From Chloroflexota bacterium (GTDB taxonomy: Bacteria; Chloroflexota; Anaerolineae; Aggregatilineales; Phototrophicaceae), in assembly GCA_028875245.1 (NCBI GenBank), contig JAPPEU010000087.1, forward strand, positions 1-64,000: DNA of 64,000 nucleotides, in the 5' to 3' direction. Shown one piece after another: positions 51,903-63,146 of this stretch; the stretch's first letter is position 1, and each line of letters starts with the position of its first letter. Position numbers and translations under genes: made by a program. The notes under the pieces were generated by a model, which was given only the letters and a program-made list of their open reading frames with translations, had not been told where the DNA came from and did not search any database.

Positions 51903-52951
51903 TGCTCATGCGAACTGTCGAATGGGAGAGCGGCGCTGTCAAGATGATCGACCAGCGCGCCTTGCCCTGGAAGCTGGAAACCGTCCGTCTGGAAACGGTT
52001 GAAGCGGTCACCGAAAGCATCCGCAACATGACGGTGCGTGGCGCCCCAGCGATCGGCGCGGCCGCCGCCTTCGGCATGGCCCTCGCCGCGCGCCAAAGCA
52101 AAGCCGAAACGGTTGACGCGCTAATTGGCGACTTGCTGCGGGACGGCGCGACGCTAAAGGCCGCCCGCCCCACCGCCGTCAACCTGGCTTGGGCGGTGGA
52201 CAAGCTCTTGCAAATCGCCGGCAGCGGCGAATTCAACAGCGCGGATGATCTGCGCGAGGTCCTGCTGCGGGCTGCCCAGCAGATCGCCGATGATGATGTC
52301 GTCATCAACAGCCGCATGGGGCAGGTCGGCGCAACGCTGGTTAAAGACGGGGCGACGGTGCTGCATCATTGCAATACCGGCGTGCTGGCCACCGTCGATT
52401 ATGGCACGGCGCTAGGCGTCATCCGCGCCGCATTTGAAGGCGGCAAAGATATCCACGTCCTGCTGGATGAGACGCGCCCCCGCCTGCAAGGCTCCCGGCT
52501 GAGCGCCTGGGAATTGGAACAGTCCGGCATCAGCTATGATATCATTCCCGACACCGCCGCCGGCTATTATATGCAGCGGGGCGAGGTCGACATTGTCCTG
52601 GTCGGCGCTGACCGCATCGCCGCCAATGGCGATTTCGCCAACAAAATAGGCACCTACCAATTGGCGATCATGGCGCAGGCGCACAGCATACCTTTCTACA
52701 CCGTTGCGCCCACCTCAACCATCGACCTGGGCTTGAGCAGCGGCGATCAGATCCCTATTGAACAGCGCGACCCGGCAGAAGTGACGACGCCTTATGGCAA
52801 TCCCATCGTGCCCGATCACTTCAAAGCGCGAAATCCAGCCTTCAATGTCACGCCACACCGCTACCTGAGCGGCATCGTCACCGAATTCGGCATCGCCCGC
52901 CCGCCATTGAGCAAGAGCTTGAGACGGCTGGTTGCCGGTCAGGAAGCTTGA
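51902..52951 (+). CDS. mtnA: Methylthioribose-1-phosphate isomerase
   Basis: 349 residues, TAATG overlap with the upstream gene. It converts methylthioribose-1-phosphate to methylthioribulose-1-phosphate in methionine salvage. Markers: M-T-V-R-G-A-P-A-I-G, H-H-C-N-T-G-V-L-A-T (catalytic Cys), L-L-D-E-T-R-P-R-L-Q-G-S-R-L, and V-G-A-D-R-I-A-A-N-G-D (catalytic Asp). A related ribose-1,5-bisphosphate isomerase role in nucleoside salvage is possible but the motifs favour MtnA. No other mtn genes are in the window. Confidence 0.94.
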   Translation: MLMRTVEWESGAVKMIDQRALPWKLETVRLETVEAVTESIRNMTVRGAPAIGAAAAFGMALAARQSKAETVDALIGDLLRDGATLKAARPTAVNLAWAVDKLLQIAGSGEFNSADDLREVLLRAAQQIADDDVVINSRMGQVGATLVKDGATVLHHCNTGVLATVDYGTALGVIRAAFEGGKDIHVLLDETRPRLQGSRLSAWELEQSGISYDIIPDTAAGYYMQRGEVDIVLVGADRIAANGDFANKIGTYQLAIMAQAHSIPFYTVAPTSTIDLGLSSGDQIPIEQRDPAEVTTPYGNPIVPDHFKARNPAFNVTPHRYLSGIVTEFGIARPPLSKSLRRLVAGQEA

Positions 52952-52972
52952 GCGGCTGCCTGCTGCCGAGGC

Positions 52973-54337
52973 TCAATCGAATTCGCTGAAATCGACCCGT
53001 TCCAGATCGGGATTGTCACAAGGCCGCCGCCCCACCTTGGACATATTGACCCATTTCCCGCCGACTTTCACCCGTACAACATCCATTGTGAAATCTGAAT
53101 TCGTCCGCCGATCGTTGCTCAAGAATGCCGAACCGATGCCATAACTATCGACCGGCGCGCCCTCGCGTTCGAAGCGAGCCACCCGCTCTCGATTGAAGCC
53201 GCCCGATACGACGATCTGCGTGGCCCGGCAAAATTCACGCGCGACGGCTTCCAGTCCGCGCGGCACATCCCAACCCTCCCAAGCCCGGTTCAACGCTTCA
53301 CGCAGGGTGAAAACAAGCTGAGGGCTGACGCCTTTCTCCGCTTCGGCGGGCAGGGAGCGGTCGCGGAGGCTCGCGCTGGTATCAAGCCGCACGCCGTTCA
53401 AGCGCCAGCGGGCCATGCCTTCCCGGTCGGACGTTTTTAATGCGGCCGCGTAGTGGGGCCAGAAGGCGGCCAGGGTCGCGCGGCTGTCGGCCACCACATC
53501 GTTGTTGAAATCGGCCAGCAGGATGCGCGGCGTCTCGATCGGAATATGGCGCGCGAATTGCGCCATGGTCTCGGCGCTATCGGCGAGAAAACAGGCGATC
53601 ATCGCGTGCGAGATTGTGCCAACGCCCGATCCGCCCCAGAGCGACGCCTGGGCGTCCGTGCTCGCCAGCGGCGTCGCCTGGATGCCAGTATCAAGATGAA
53701 AACGCCGCAGCGCCAGCCAGTAAGCGTAGCCGTCAATCGCCTGCACTTCGGGCATGTCAAAGCGCGCCGGGAAAAACAAGACGGGCTTCCCGCCGGCCGC
53801 GCCCAGCACCTCATACACATTGGTGGCGATTCTGCTGGCGCGGGATAGCACGCCTAGGAGCGTCGTCTCCAACACGGCAAAATCCCGATAGCGCCCGCGA
53901 ATCTCCATGACCGTCAGTACATTCTGCGGATCGCCATCAAAATTGGTGACGACGCCATCCTGCACCGCGTCAATTTCGAGGCGGTGCGCGGTATCCACCC
54001 ATTGCCCGTCAGCGCCAAAATAGCCGGTTGCGCAGCGCAACTGGGCCAAGGCGTGGTCCACACCAGCGATCAAAGCCATTGGCGAGCGCCGATTGAAAAT
54101 CTGCGCCTCCACTTCGATCTCGCCGACCTGGAGCTGGCTGGCCCCGGCGACCTCCCGTGGATTCAGCCCGCGGTAGCTGTAGGCTTCTTTCGCCAGCGCG
54201 GCAAGCATCTGACGGCTGTTGGCGAAGTAGCGGTCGGCGAAGAAGCCGCGCCGCAGCGCTTCCACCGGCAGCGCGAAATTCTCCGTCTTCAGGCGTTTGC
54301 GATCAAATATCGACAATTCCAGCGATCCCTCTGTCAA
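52973..54337 (-). CDS. Nicotinate phosphoribosyltransferase
   Basis: 454 residues. It forms nicotinate mononucleotide from nicotinate, PRPP and ATP. Typical segments are G-T-I-S-H-A-M (active-site His), E-T-P-R-I-L-L-A-D-F, I-V-V-S-G-G-F-N-R-E-R-V (phosphate loop) and P-V-D-S-Y-G-I-G-S-A-F. It belongs to the longer, eukaryote-like/archaeal-like NAPRT subgroup rather than the E. coli PncB. It is convergent with mtnA. With the isochorismatase-like protein it could form a two-step nicotinamide salvage route. Confidence 0.9.
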   Translation of the reverse strand: MTEGSLELSIFDRKRLKTENFALPVEALRRGFFADRYFANSRQMLAALAKEAYSYRGLNPREVAGASQLQVGEIEVEAQIFNRRSPMALIAGVDHALAQLRCATGYFGADGQWVDTAHRLEIDAVQDGVVTNFDGDPQNVLTVMEIRGRYRDFAVLETTLLGVLSRASRIATNVYEVLGAAGGKPVLFFPARFDMPEVQAIDGYAYWLALRRFHLDTGIQATPLASTDAQASLWGGSGVGTISHAMIACFLADSAETMAQFARHIPIETPRILLADFNNDVVADSRATLAAFWPHYAAALKTSDREGMARWRLNGVRLDTSASLRDRSLPAEAEKGVSPQLVFTLREALNRAWEGWDVPRGLEAVAREFCRATQIVVSGGFNRERVARFEREGAPVDSYGIGSAFLSNDRRTNSDFTMDVVRVKVGGKWVNMSKVGRRPCDNPDLERVDFSEFD

Positions 54338-54514
54338 AGACCCGCGCGCGAAACCGGGCGCTGATCACAGCAAGTATATCATCAGCCGAAAGACGCGGCA
54401 CACAGCCTCACAAGTAGACACAGGTCGGTCATGCAATAGGTTCGCAAGGCTGGCTCTCCCTCTCTCCTTGTGATGCTCGCCATAGAGATGGCGAGAATGG
54501 GAGCGGGAGGTAAA

Positions 54515-54772
54515 GGCAATCGCTTCAAATTGTTTTTCAACACAGAGGACGCAGAGGACGCAGAGTTCAGGTAGTTTCTGACGACAATTCCTACAGATCC
54601 ACCATTTGAATATGGCAAAGTTGCCAGAGAAATTTCATTTGCCGCTCAACAAATAAAGTTGAACTAAAACATGAGCATATATTTTGTTTTTCTCTGCGAT
54701 CTCTGCGTTCTCTGTAGTTAATTTTTAGTTTGAGTTTATATCATTGAGTTTCATCATTTTGAAGCGATTGCC
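54515..54772. mobile_element. MITE-like element with 15-bp perfect terminal inverted repeats
   Basis: GGCAATCGCTTCAAA at 54515-54529 is the exact reverse complement of 54758-54772. Inside, ACACAGAGGACGCAGAGGACGCAGAG (54540-54565) faces CTCTGCGATCTCTGCGTTCTCTGTAG (54691-54716), forming a second inverted arm. The 258-bp element is more AT-rich than the surroundings and encodes nothing. No target duplication is visible at these ends. It fills most of the 539-base gap before the kinase gene; the left part also has a stem CTCGCCAT/ATGGCGAG at 54476-54495. Confidence 0.7.
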
Positions 54773-54832
54773 CTAGGCAGGGAATGAGTTGGAAGAGCGG
54801 AATCTTCCGTATACCGCACCCGCCAACTGCGC

Positions 54833-54838
54833 TATACT
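54833..54838 (+). promoter_or_regulatory. -10 box candidate (TATACT) for the PfkB kinase
   Basis: TATACT 39 bases before the start codon, with TG two bases further upstream of a CGC spacer. Weak. Confidence 0.3.
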
Positions 54839-54876
54839 GCGCTGCTGCGTCTATAGCAGGACATTGGACTTCAGAG

Positions 54877-55842
54877 ATGGAAACACTTGTAACCGGTTCG
54901 ATCGCCTATGATTACCTGATGCGTTTCCCCGGCAGCTTTCAGAAGCATTTCATACCAGACGAATTGCACAACATGAGCCTCAGTTTCCTGGTCGACGACA
55001 TGACCAAACATTGGGGCGGCGTCGCAGCCAACATCGCCTTCACCATGGCCAAGTTCGGCCTGCGCCCTAAACTCATGGGCGCGGTCGGGCGCGACTTCGG
55101 CGATTATCGGCGCTGGCTGGAAGGCAACGGCGTCGACTGCGGCACCGTGATCCAAATCGACGAGGTCTTTACCGCGTCGTTTTTCGCCAATACCGATGAT
55201 GACAATAATCAACTGGCGTTCTTTTACGGCGGCGCGATGAACCTCGCCCGCAACTATGCCATCGCCGATGTGCTCAGTCGCAAACCCGATCTCGTCATCA
55301 TCTCGCCCAATGACCCGGTCGCCATGGTCCAGCTCTGCGACGAATGCCGGCGTGAAGCCATCCGCTTCATTTATGACCCGGGCCAACAGGTGGCGCGCTT
55401 AAACGGCGCCGAGCTGCGGCGCGGCATCGAAGACGCCTTCATGGTCGTCGTCAACATCTACGAGGCGAGCGTCATCTACGAAAAGACCGGGCTCACGCTC
55501 AACGACCTGCGCGATCAAATCGAGATCCTGGTCATCACCGAAAGCGAGAACGGGTCGAAGATCTATCACGACGGTGAAGTCATCGCGGCGGAAGCCTTCA
55601 AGCCCGGAGAAATTGCCGACCCCACCGGCGCTGGCGACGCCTATCGAGCCGGCTTCATACTCGGCTTAAGCAAGGGGCTGCCTCTGAAGCTCTGCGCGCA
55701 AATCGGCGCTTTGAGCGCCACCTACGCCCTCGAAGTCGTCGGCACGCAAAACCACAGCTTCAGCCCTGAGGAATTTGTCGCGCGCTTCCGCTCCCAGGCG
55801 GACGACGAGGGACGCCTCGACTGTCTGCTGGGTGAAGCGTGA
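54877..55842 (+). CDS. PfkB-family carbohydrate/nucleoside kinase
   Basis: 321 residues from ATG 54877, where the ribokinase-fold N-terminus begins (V-T-G-S-I-A-Y-D). Other marks are G-G-V-A-A-N-I-A-F (substrate loop) and the anion hole with catalytic Asp, D-P-T-G-A-G-D-A-Y-R-A-G-F. Substrate is unclear: the next gene is ahcY, which releases adenosine, so an adenosine-kinase role would fit; a sugar kinase is the alternative. Confidence 0.85.
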   Translation: METLVTGSIAYDYLMRFPGSFQKHFIPDELHNMSLSFLVDDMTKHWGGVAANIAFTMAKFGLRPKLMGAVGRDFGDYRRWLEGNGVDCGTVIQIDEVFTASFFANTDDDNNQLAFFYGGAMNLARNYAIADVLSRKPDLVIISPNDPVAMVQLCDECRREAIRFIYDPGQQVARLNGAELRRGIEDAFMVVVNIYEASVIYEKTGLTLNDLRDQIEILVITESENGSKIYHDGEVIAAEAFKPGEIADPTGAGDAYRAGFILGLSKGLPLKLCAQIGALSATYALEVVGTQNHSFSPEEFVARFRSQADDEGRLDCLLGEA

Positions 55843-55865
55843 ACGGAGGCATAATGGAATCTGAA

Positions 55866-55983
55866 GGAGCGACCCTTGTCTCGCCCTACGAGCGCGCGCT
55901 ATCGCAAAGGCGGGCGTTTCAGCGCCGCGACATAGGTCGCGTAGACACTGACCGCCGACACTGCGGGTCAAACGCCCCTACAC
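55866..55983. repeat. Degenerate palindromic repeat copy I, between pfkB and ahcY
   Basis: GGAGCGACCCTTGTCTCGCCCTACGAG and, further on, GCGGGTCAAACGCCCCTAC keep the family's outer motif, but the halves are separated and worn. The rest of the 343-base gap has no gene or recognisable riboswitch, only the ahcY promoter. Confidence 0.5.
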
Positions 55984-56077
55984 TTTCTCGTTGTATAGAA
56001 TTCGTTATTCTGTGTGAGCCAAGCCCAGACTTGCAGGAGCTCTGGTGATAATATGCGCCGCACTCGCCACATCATAG

Positions 56078-57448
<1,371 letters not shown>

Positions 57449-57549
57449 TTCACTAGCCGGACCAAGGCGCGCTTCGACAACAACTCCGCTCCATTTGCGC
57501 CGTTAGTGGTTTCCCGCTGGGCGAATCGTGAGGAACGGGGTTAGCCGGT

Positions 57550-60111
57550 ATGACTGCTAGAAAACACTTGGTAACGTCTTTCGTAATAATCGCAATTTAT
57601 GCCCTGTTGGCAGGCTTCTCGCTTGCGCAGCCGGATGCGCGCGCCCGCCTCATCCATATCGCTGCCGACAGCCCGGCCCTGGACATCTATGTCAATGGCG
57701 AGCTCGCCGTCGCCGCGCTGGCCTATGGCGAAGACTCCGCCTATTTCCGCCTGCCCGCCGGCGCCGCCGAGTTGACGGCAGCCGTCGCAGGAACGACGAC
57801 GCGCTTGCTCCTTGAGCCGGTCAGCCTGGCTGCCGACGCTTCCACGATCATCCTATGGAGCGACGTTGAACTGGAACTGCTTGTAGCAGCCGATGACCTG
57901 CGGCCGCTAGACTTTGGCATGACGCGCTTGCTGATCGTCAACGCGCTGGACGTCGCAACCGCCATCGAGATCCCCGAGCCGGCTTCCGAGGCCTTTTCCG
58001 GCGGCGCCATCGCGCCCGGCGACGCGTTTGGCCCCATTGATCTGGCTGCCGGTCAATTCCACTATGCAGCGAGGCCGGCGGCTGGAAATGGAGAAGCGCC
58101 TGAGCTGGAATTGCTCGCCACGCTCAATGCTGGCGCCAGCAATATCCTGGTGATCCACGGCGACGCCGACAACCCCCGGGTGGTCCACGCGGCCGCAGCG
58201 ACCGATGCTGATGAAGGGAGCGGGCTCGTCCGTTTTGTGCATGCGGCGCAGGGGGTCGCGCCATTGGATCTCTCACTGAACAGTCAACTGATCGCGCCCG
58301 CCCTCGCTTTTGCTTCGCCCACGGAACACATTGCCCTGCCAAGCGGTACGCATCAACTAACCTTGAGCCTCAGCGGCGCCGCTTTTACATCCGCCACGCT
58401 GGAGGTCAGCGCCGGGCAAATGCAGACGGTCGCTGTGATGGGCTCCCCCGCCGCCCTAAATGTATTCGCCTTCGCTGACTCTCAGCGAGACTTGAGCGAA
58501 TCTTCCTCCGTCGTCAACCTCATCAACGCGATGCCGAATAGCGCCGTCAACCGGCTGCAGTTGGACAGCGGCGCCATCGTCGCGGCAAACGTTGGATTCG
58601 CTGAGGAAGGCGGTCCCGTCCAGATCGTCCCCGGCCAACAATCGATGACGATGATCCTGGAAATCGGCGAAGACCGCGGCGCCATCGACGTGCCGCCGGC
58701 CCACTATTTCGCCGGTTCATATTACAGCCTGATCGCATTGCCCGGCAACGCCTTCACTGCCCCCCGCCTGCTCATTGCGGAGATCAGCCTGATGCGCGGC
58801 ATACGCGCGACTTTGCCGCCGATGGAAGACGAGGACGAAGCCAAGATCGAAATAAGCGCCGAGGAACAACCAGCCGCCGCCGAAGCAGCGGATGAGCCCG
58901 CCCAGCCCGAAATCGCTCAAGCGATGGGCGACCAGGACGAAGCGGAAACCGCGGAACAGCCGGATTCCATGGCCGACGCCGATGCCGAAGAGCCAGCCGC
59001 CGCGCCGGAGGAAAGCGTCCCACCCCTCCTCGCCATCAGCCCTTACGCCGTCGTCGACTTGGACCCGAGCGGCAGACTGCACCTGCGCGAATACCCCTCT
59101 GGCGAGGCGCTGTCGCTCGGTCTCTTGCCAGGCGGAAGCAACCTGATTGTGCTCGGCCGGCGAGGGCTGACCAGATATTATCCCGGCGAAGCGCCCGGCT
59201 TGCCGCTGGATCTCAGCGAATACGATACAGATCCGGCCGTGGCGCTCTTTCCCGCGCAAGACCTTCAGCCCGCCGATACCTGGCTCTTTGTCATGTACCC
59301 GACAAGCGACAGTGGCGCGCTGCTGGGATGGGTTAACGCATATTATCTGCAAGTTTTCTCTGAGACCGGCGAAGAGCAGCGTTTGGCGAGCCTGCCCACC
59401 GTGCGGCAGAACCGGGCCGGCAACACCACGAACACGGAGGCGCAGCCGCCGGAGCTTGCCGATTACGTGACTGCCCGCGTTAAGCAGTTATTCCCGGGCG
59501 CTATGCTCAACTTGCGCATGGCCAATGACCCAGGAAGTGAAGTGCTGACGCAATTGCCGCCAAATGAAGAGCTGGTTTTGATCGGGCTGGATGAGGCGGA
59601 CGCATGGGCCTTCGTCGACCATGTGGCGGAGACCGGCGAAATCACCCGCGGCTGGGTCAGCGCCGTCTATATTCAATTGCTCCTTCACGGAGAACCCGTC
59701 TCCGTTCGCGCTTTGCGCGCTCTCGATGAATCCATCGCGCCGCGAGTCAGCAGCCAGCTGCGGGGCGGCATGCGCAGCGCGGAAGACACGGGCCCGACTC
59801 CAATCCCGCCGCCGGAAGACATGATGACAGGCATCGTCGGCGAAATCATGCTTGATCCCGGCGCCATGCTGCATCTGCGCCGAAATCCCACCGCCCGCGC
59901 CGAATCGCTTCGGCTGATCCCGGCCGGGACCAAGGTCTCAATCAGCGGCATAACCGAAAATGCGGAATGGCTGAGAGCCAGCTACGACGATAAGGACGGC
60001 TGGATAGCAGGTCACTATGTCTCGCTCTTGCTGCGCGGCCGCCTGTACAATCGAAGTTTCATTGAAAGCCTCCTGCCCCTGCACGACAATGCGGGCAACC
60101 CAAGCCGATAA
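57550..60111 (+). CDS. Exported DUF4397 repeat protein with SH3b domains
   Basis: 853 residues. Signal peptide 1-26 (ends F-S-L-A-Q). Three DUF4397-like units follow (about residues 30-210, 220-300 and 315-400), each with A-R-L-I-H-I-A-A-D-S-P-A-L-D-I-Y-V-N-G-like or R-F-V-H-A-A-Q-G-type patterns. A long acidic Glu/Ala/Asp linker spans about 424-490. Three SH3b modules end the protein (about 500-600, 640-720 and 755-835), with R-L-H-L-R-E, M-L-N-L-R-M and M-L-H-L-R-R. It is probably cell-wall- or envelope-bound. The ligand is unknown. Confidence 0.8.
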   Translation: MTARKHLVTSFVIIAIYALLAGFSLAQPDARARLIHIAADSPALDIYVNGELAVAALAYGEDSAYFRLPAGAAELTAAVAGTTTRLLLEPVSLAADASTIILWSDVELELLVAADDLRPLDFGMTRLLIVNALDVATAIEIPEPASEAFSGGAIAPGDAFGPIDLAAGQFHYAARPAAGNGEAPELELLATLNAGASNILVIHGDADNPRVVHAAAATDADEGSGLVRFVHAAQGVAPLDLSLNSQLIAPALAFASPTEHIALPSGTHQLTLSLSGAAFTSATLEVSAGQMQTVAVMGSPAALNVFAFADSQRDLSESSSVVNLINAMPNSAVNRLQLDSGAIVAANVGFAEEGGPVQIVPGQQSMTMILEIGEDRGAIDVPPAHYFAGSYYSLIALPGNAFTAPRLLIAEISLMRGIRATLPPMEDEDEAKIEISAEEQPAAAEAADEPAQPEIAQAMGDQDEAETAEQPDSMADADAEEPAAAPEESVPPLLAISPYAVVDLDPSGRLHLREYPSGEALSLGLLPGGSNLIVLGRRGLTRYYPGEAPGLPLDLSEYDTDPAVALFPAQDLQPADTWLFVMYPTSDSGALLGWVNAYYLQVFSETGEEQRLASLPTVRQNRAGNTTNTEAQPPELADYVTARVKQLFPGAMLNLRMANDPGSEVLTQLPPNEELVLIGLDEADAWAFVDHVAETGEITRGWVSAVYIQLLLHGEPVSVRALRALDESIAPRVSSQLRGGMRSAEDTGPTPIPPPEDMMTGIVGEIMLDPGAMLHLRRNPTARAESLRLIPAGTKVSISGITENAEWLRASYDDKDGWIAGHYVSLLLRGRLYNRSFIESLLPLHDNAGNPSR

Positions 60112-60219
60112 CTCTCGCCGGCAAGTATGGCGGCCGCCCTCAGCGCTTCGAAAATGGGGGCTGTCATGTTCGCAGTATGCAGGGCGTGACGCAGGTCTGG
60201 CAGGCGCGCGGGGTTCGTC

Positions 60220-60225
60220 TATAAT
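60220..60225 (+). promoter_or_regulatory. -10 box candidate (TATAAT) ahead of the GDP-sugar cluster
   Basis: Perfect TATAAT about 100 bases upstream of the rmd-like start. No -35 recognised. Confidence 0.35.
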
Positions 60226-60327
60226 GACGCATGCTGGCTTTCGCCATAAACACGAGTCAATTATGAGCAAAATGATGCCGCAGCGGACGGCGCGTGACCG
60301 GAATTCCGCCGCAACAGGTTGCGGGCT

Positions 60328-61281
60328 TTGCGCGTCCTAATCACCGGCGCGGGCGGGTTTGTCGGCCGCCATCTGTCGGCGCATATCAGCCGCGTACAAC
60401 CGCGCGCGCGCCTGACCGGCACCACATTCTTCCCCAGCGAAACCGTCCACGAGGCGGTAAGCAATCAACAGTTGATTGATCTCAAAGACTACGAACGCGT
60501 TCGTAATCTCTTGGCGGACTGCCGCCCCGACGCAATTTATCACCTGGCCGCCCAGGCATTCGTCCCGCGCTCCTTTGAAGCCCCCTGGGAGACCTTGGAA
60601 AACAATATCCGCGCTCAGCTCAACATCATCAGAGCCTGCCTGGACCTGCAAATCCGCCCGCGCATACTGATCGTCAGTTCCGCCGAAATATACGGCGCCG
60701 TCCAGCCCGGCCAGCTGCCGATGAACGAAGAGACGGCGATCCGCCCAACCAATCCATACAGTGTCAGCAAAGTCGCCCAGGACATGCTGGCATTGCAGTA
60801 TTACCTCAGCCATGATCTGCCGCTAATGCGCGCTCGCCCGTTTAATCATATCGGCCCCGGCCAGAACGACCGCTTCGTCGCGCCAGCCTTCGCCTTGCAG
60901 ATCGCCGCCATTGAGGAAGGACAGCGGGACGCGGTTATATATGTCGGCAACTTGACCGCCCGGCGAGACTTCACCGATGTCCGCGATATCGTTCGCGCCT
61001 ATCACATGATCGCGGAAAAAGGCAAAGCCGGGGAAGCTTATAACATCGCCGCGGGTGTGGCGCATAGCATCCGGCATCTGCTCGACATTCTGCTGGGATT
61101 GACCGAGACCGAGATCGAAGTTCGCGTCGACCCGTCCCGCCTGCGCCCGGTCGATGTGCCGGAGATTCGCGGCGATGCCAGCAAACTCCAGCGCGATACC
61201 GGGTGGAAGCCTGAACTGACCTTCGAAGATACCTTGCGCGATGTATTGGCTGATTGCCGCAGACGGCGACAGCATAGTTAA
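60328..61281 (+). CDS. NAD-dependent epimerase/dehydratase, GDP-4-keto-6-deoxymannose reductase-like (Rmd)
   Basis: 317 residues from TTG 60328, giving the clean N-terminus R-V-L-I-T-G-A-G-G-F-V-G (NAD(P) loop); TTG 60319 is also in frame. The short-chain dehydrogenase triad includes S-S-A-E-I-Y-G and Y-S-V-S-K (Tyr, Lys). R-P-F-N-H-I-G-P-G-Q is the pattern of Rmd-type reductases. Directly followed by gmd, it probably reduces GDP-4-keto-6-deoxymannose to GDP-D-rhamnose. A fucose-type or talose-type outcome cannot be excluded from sequence alone. Confidence 0.82.
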   Translation: MRVLITGAGGFVGRHLSAHISRVQPRARLTGTTFFPSETVHEAVSNQQLIDLKDYERVRNLLADCRPDAIYHLAAQAFVPRSFEAPWETLENNIRAQLNIIRACLDLQIRPRILIVSSAEIYGAVQPGQLPMNEETAIRPTNPYSVSKVAQDMLALQYYLSHDLPLMRARPFNHIGPGQNDRFVAPAFALQIAAIEEGQRDAVIYVGNLTARRDFTDVRDIVRAYHMIAEKGKAGEAYNIAAGVAHSIRHLLDILLGLTETEIEVRVDPSRLRPVDVPEIRGDASKLQRDTGWKPELTFEDTLRDVLADCRRRRQHS

Positions 61282-62273
<992 letters not shown>

Positions 62274-62274
<1 letters not shown>

Positions 62275-63092
62275 TGGAGCTGGTCGATACCCACTGCCAT
62301 CTTAATTTTCGGGGATACGATCGTGATCGGCCTGAGGTCCTGCAGCGCGCTCGGGCCGCCGGCGTCAGTCGCATCATCATCCCGGGGATCGACCTGGACA
62401 GCTGCAAGCAAGCGCTTGAGCTGGCCGCATCACACAGTGGCATCTTCGCCGCGGTCGGCATCCATCCAAACAGCAGCGTCGATTTCGCCGAGTCAGCGCT
62501 GGAATCCCTGCGAATGCTGGCGGAGGACCCCAAAGTGGTCGCGCTCGGCGAAATCGGCCTGGATTACCATTGGGACAAAAGCCCCAAAGCAAATCAATGG
62601 CGCGCCTTCGAAAGGCAGCTCTGTCTGGCCTCGTCGCTGGAATTGCCCGTGATCATCCACAACCGCGAGGGGCGCGTAGACACAGCCCCGTCGGCCAGCC
62701 ATGATCTGATGGCGCTGCTGGAAAAATGGGCGCCAAATACGCCAGCCAGCCTCAAGGGGCGCCTGGGCGTCTTGCATTCCTTCTCCGCCTCGGCCGACAT
62801 TGCCGAGCGCGCGCTGGAGCTGGGCTTCTACCTGGGCTTCACCGGTCCGGTCACATTCAAGAATGCGGAGGATCTGCGGGAAATTGCCCGCCGCGCGCCG
62901 GTTGAGCGCCTCTTGGTCGAAACGGACGGGCCCTTCCTGGCCCCACAGCAGCGCCGCGGCAAGCGCAACGAACCCGCTTATGTCCGCTACATCAATGACA
63001 AGCTGGCGCAATTGCATGGCTTGCGCCCGGAAGAAATGGCGCGCCGGACATCGCATAATGCCGAGAGGCTTTTCGCCCTGCCGCCCGGCTGA
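62274..63092 (+). CDS. tatD: TatD-family metal-dependent hydrolase (DNase-like)
   Basis: 272 residues. TIM-barrel metal hydrolase with the metal ligands in D-T-H-C-H-L (near residue 4), G-E-I-G-L-D-Y-H, I-H-N-R-E, H-S-F-S and E-T-D-G-P-F-L. TatD proteins have 3'-5' exonuclease activity on DNA or RNA and a proposed D-aminoacyl-tRNA-related role in some lineages. The one-base overlap with gmd suggests coupling, but its role in sugar metabolism is not implied. Confidence 0.92.
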
Positions 63093-63146
63093 TCCTTTCC
63101 GCCCTCCCGCGCTCTCGAAATCGGCGAAAGACTGTTAAACTGCCAA

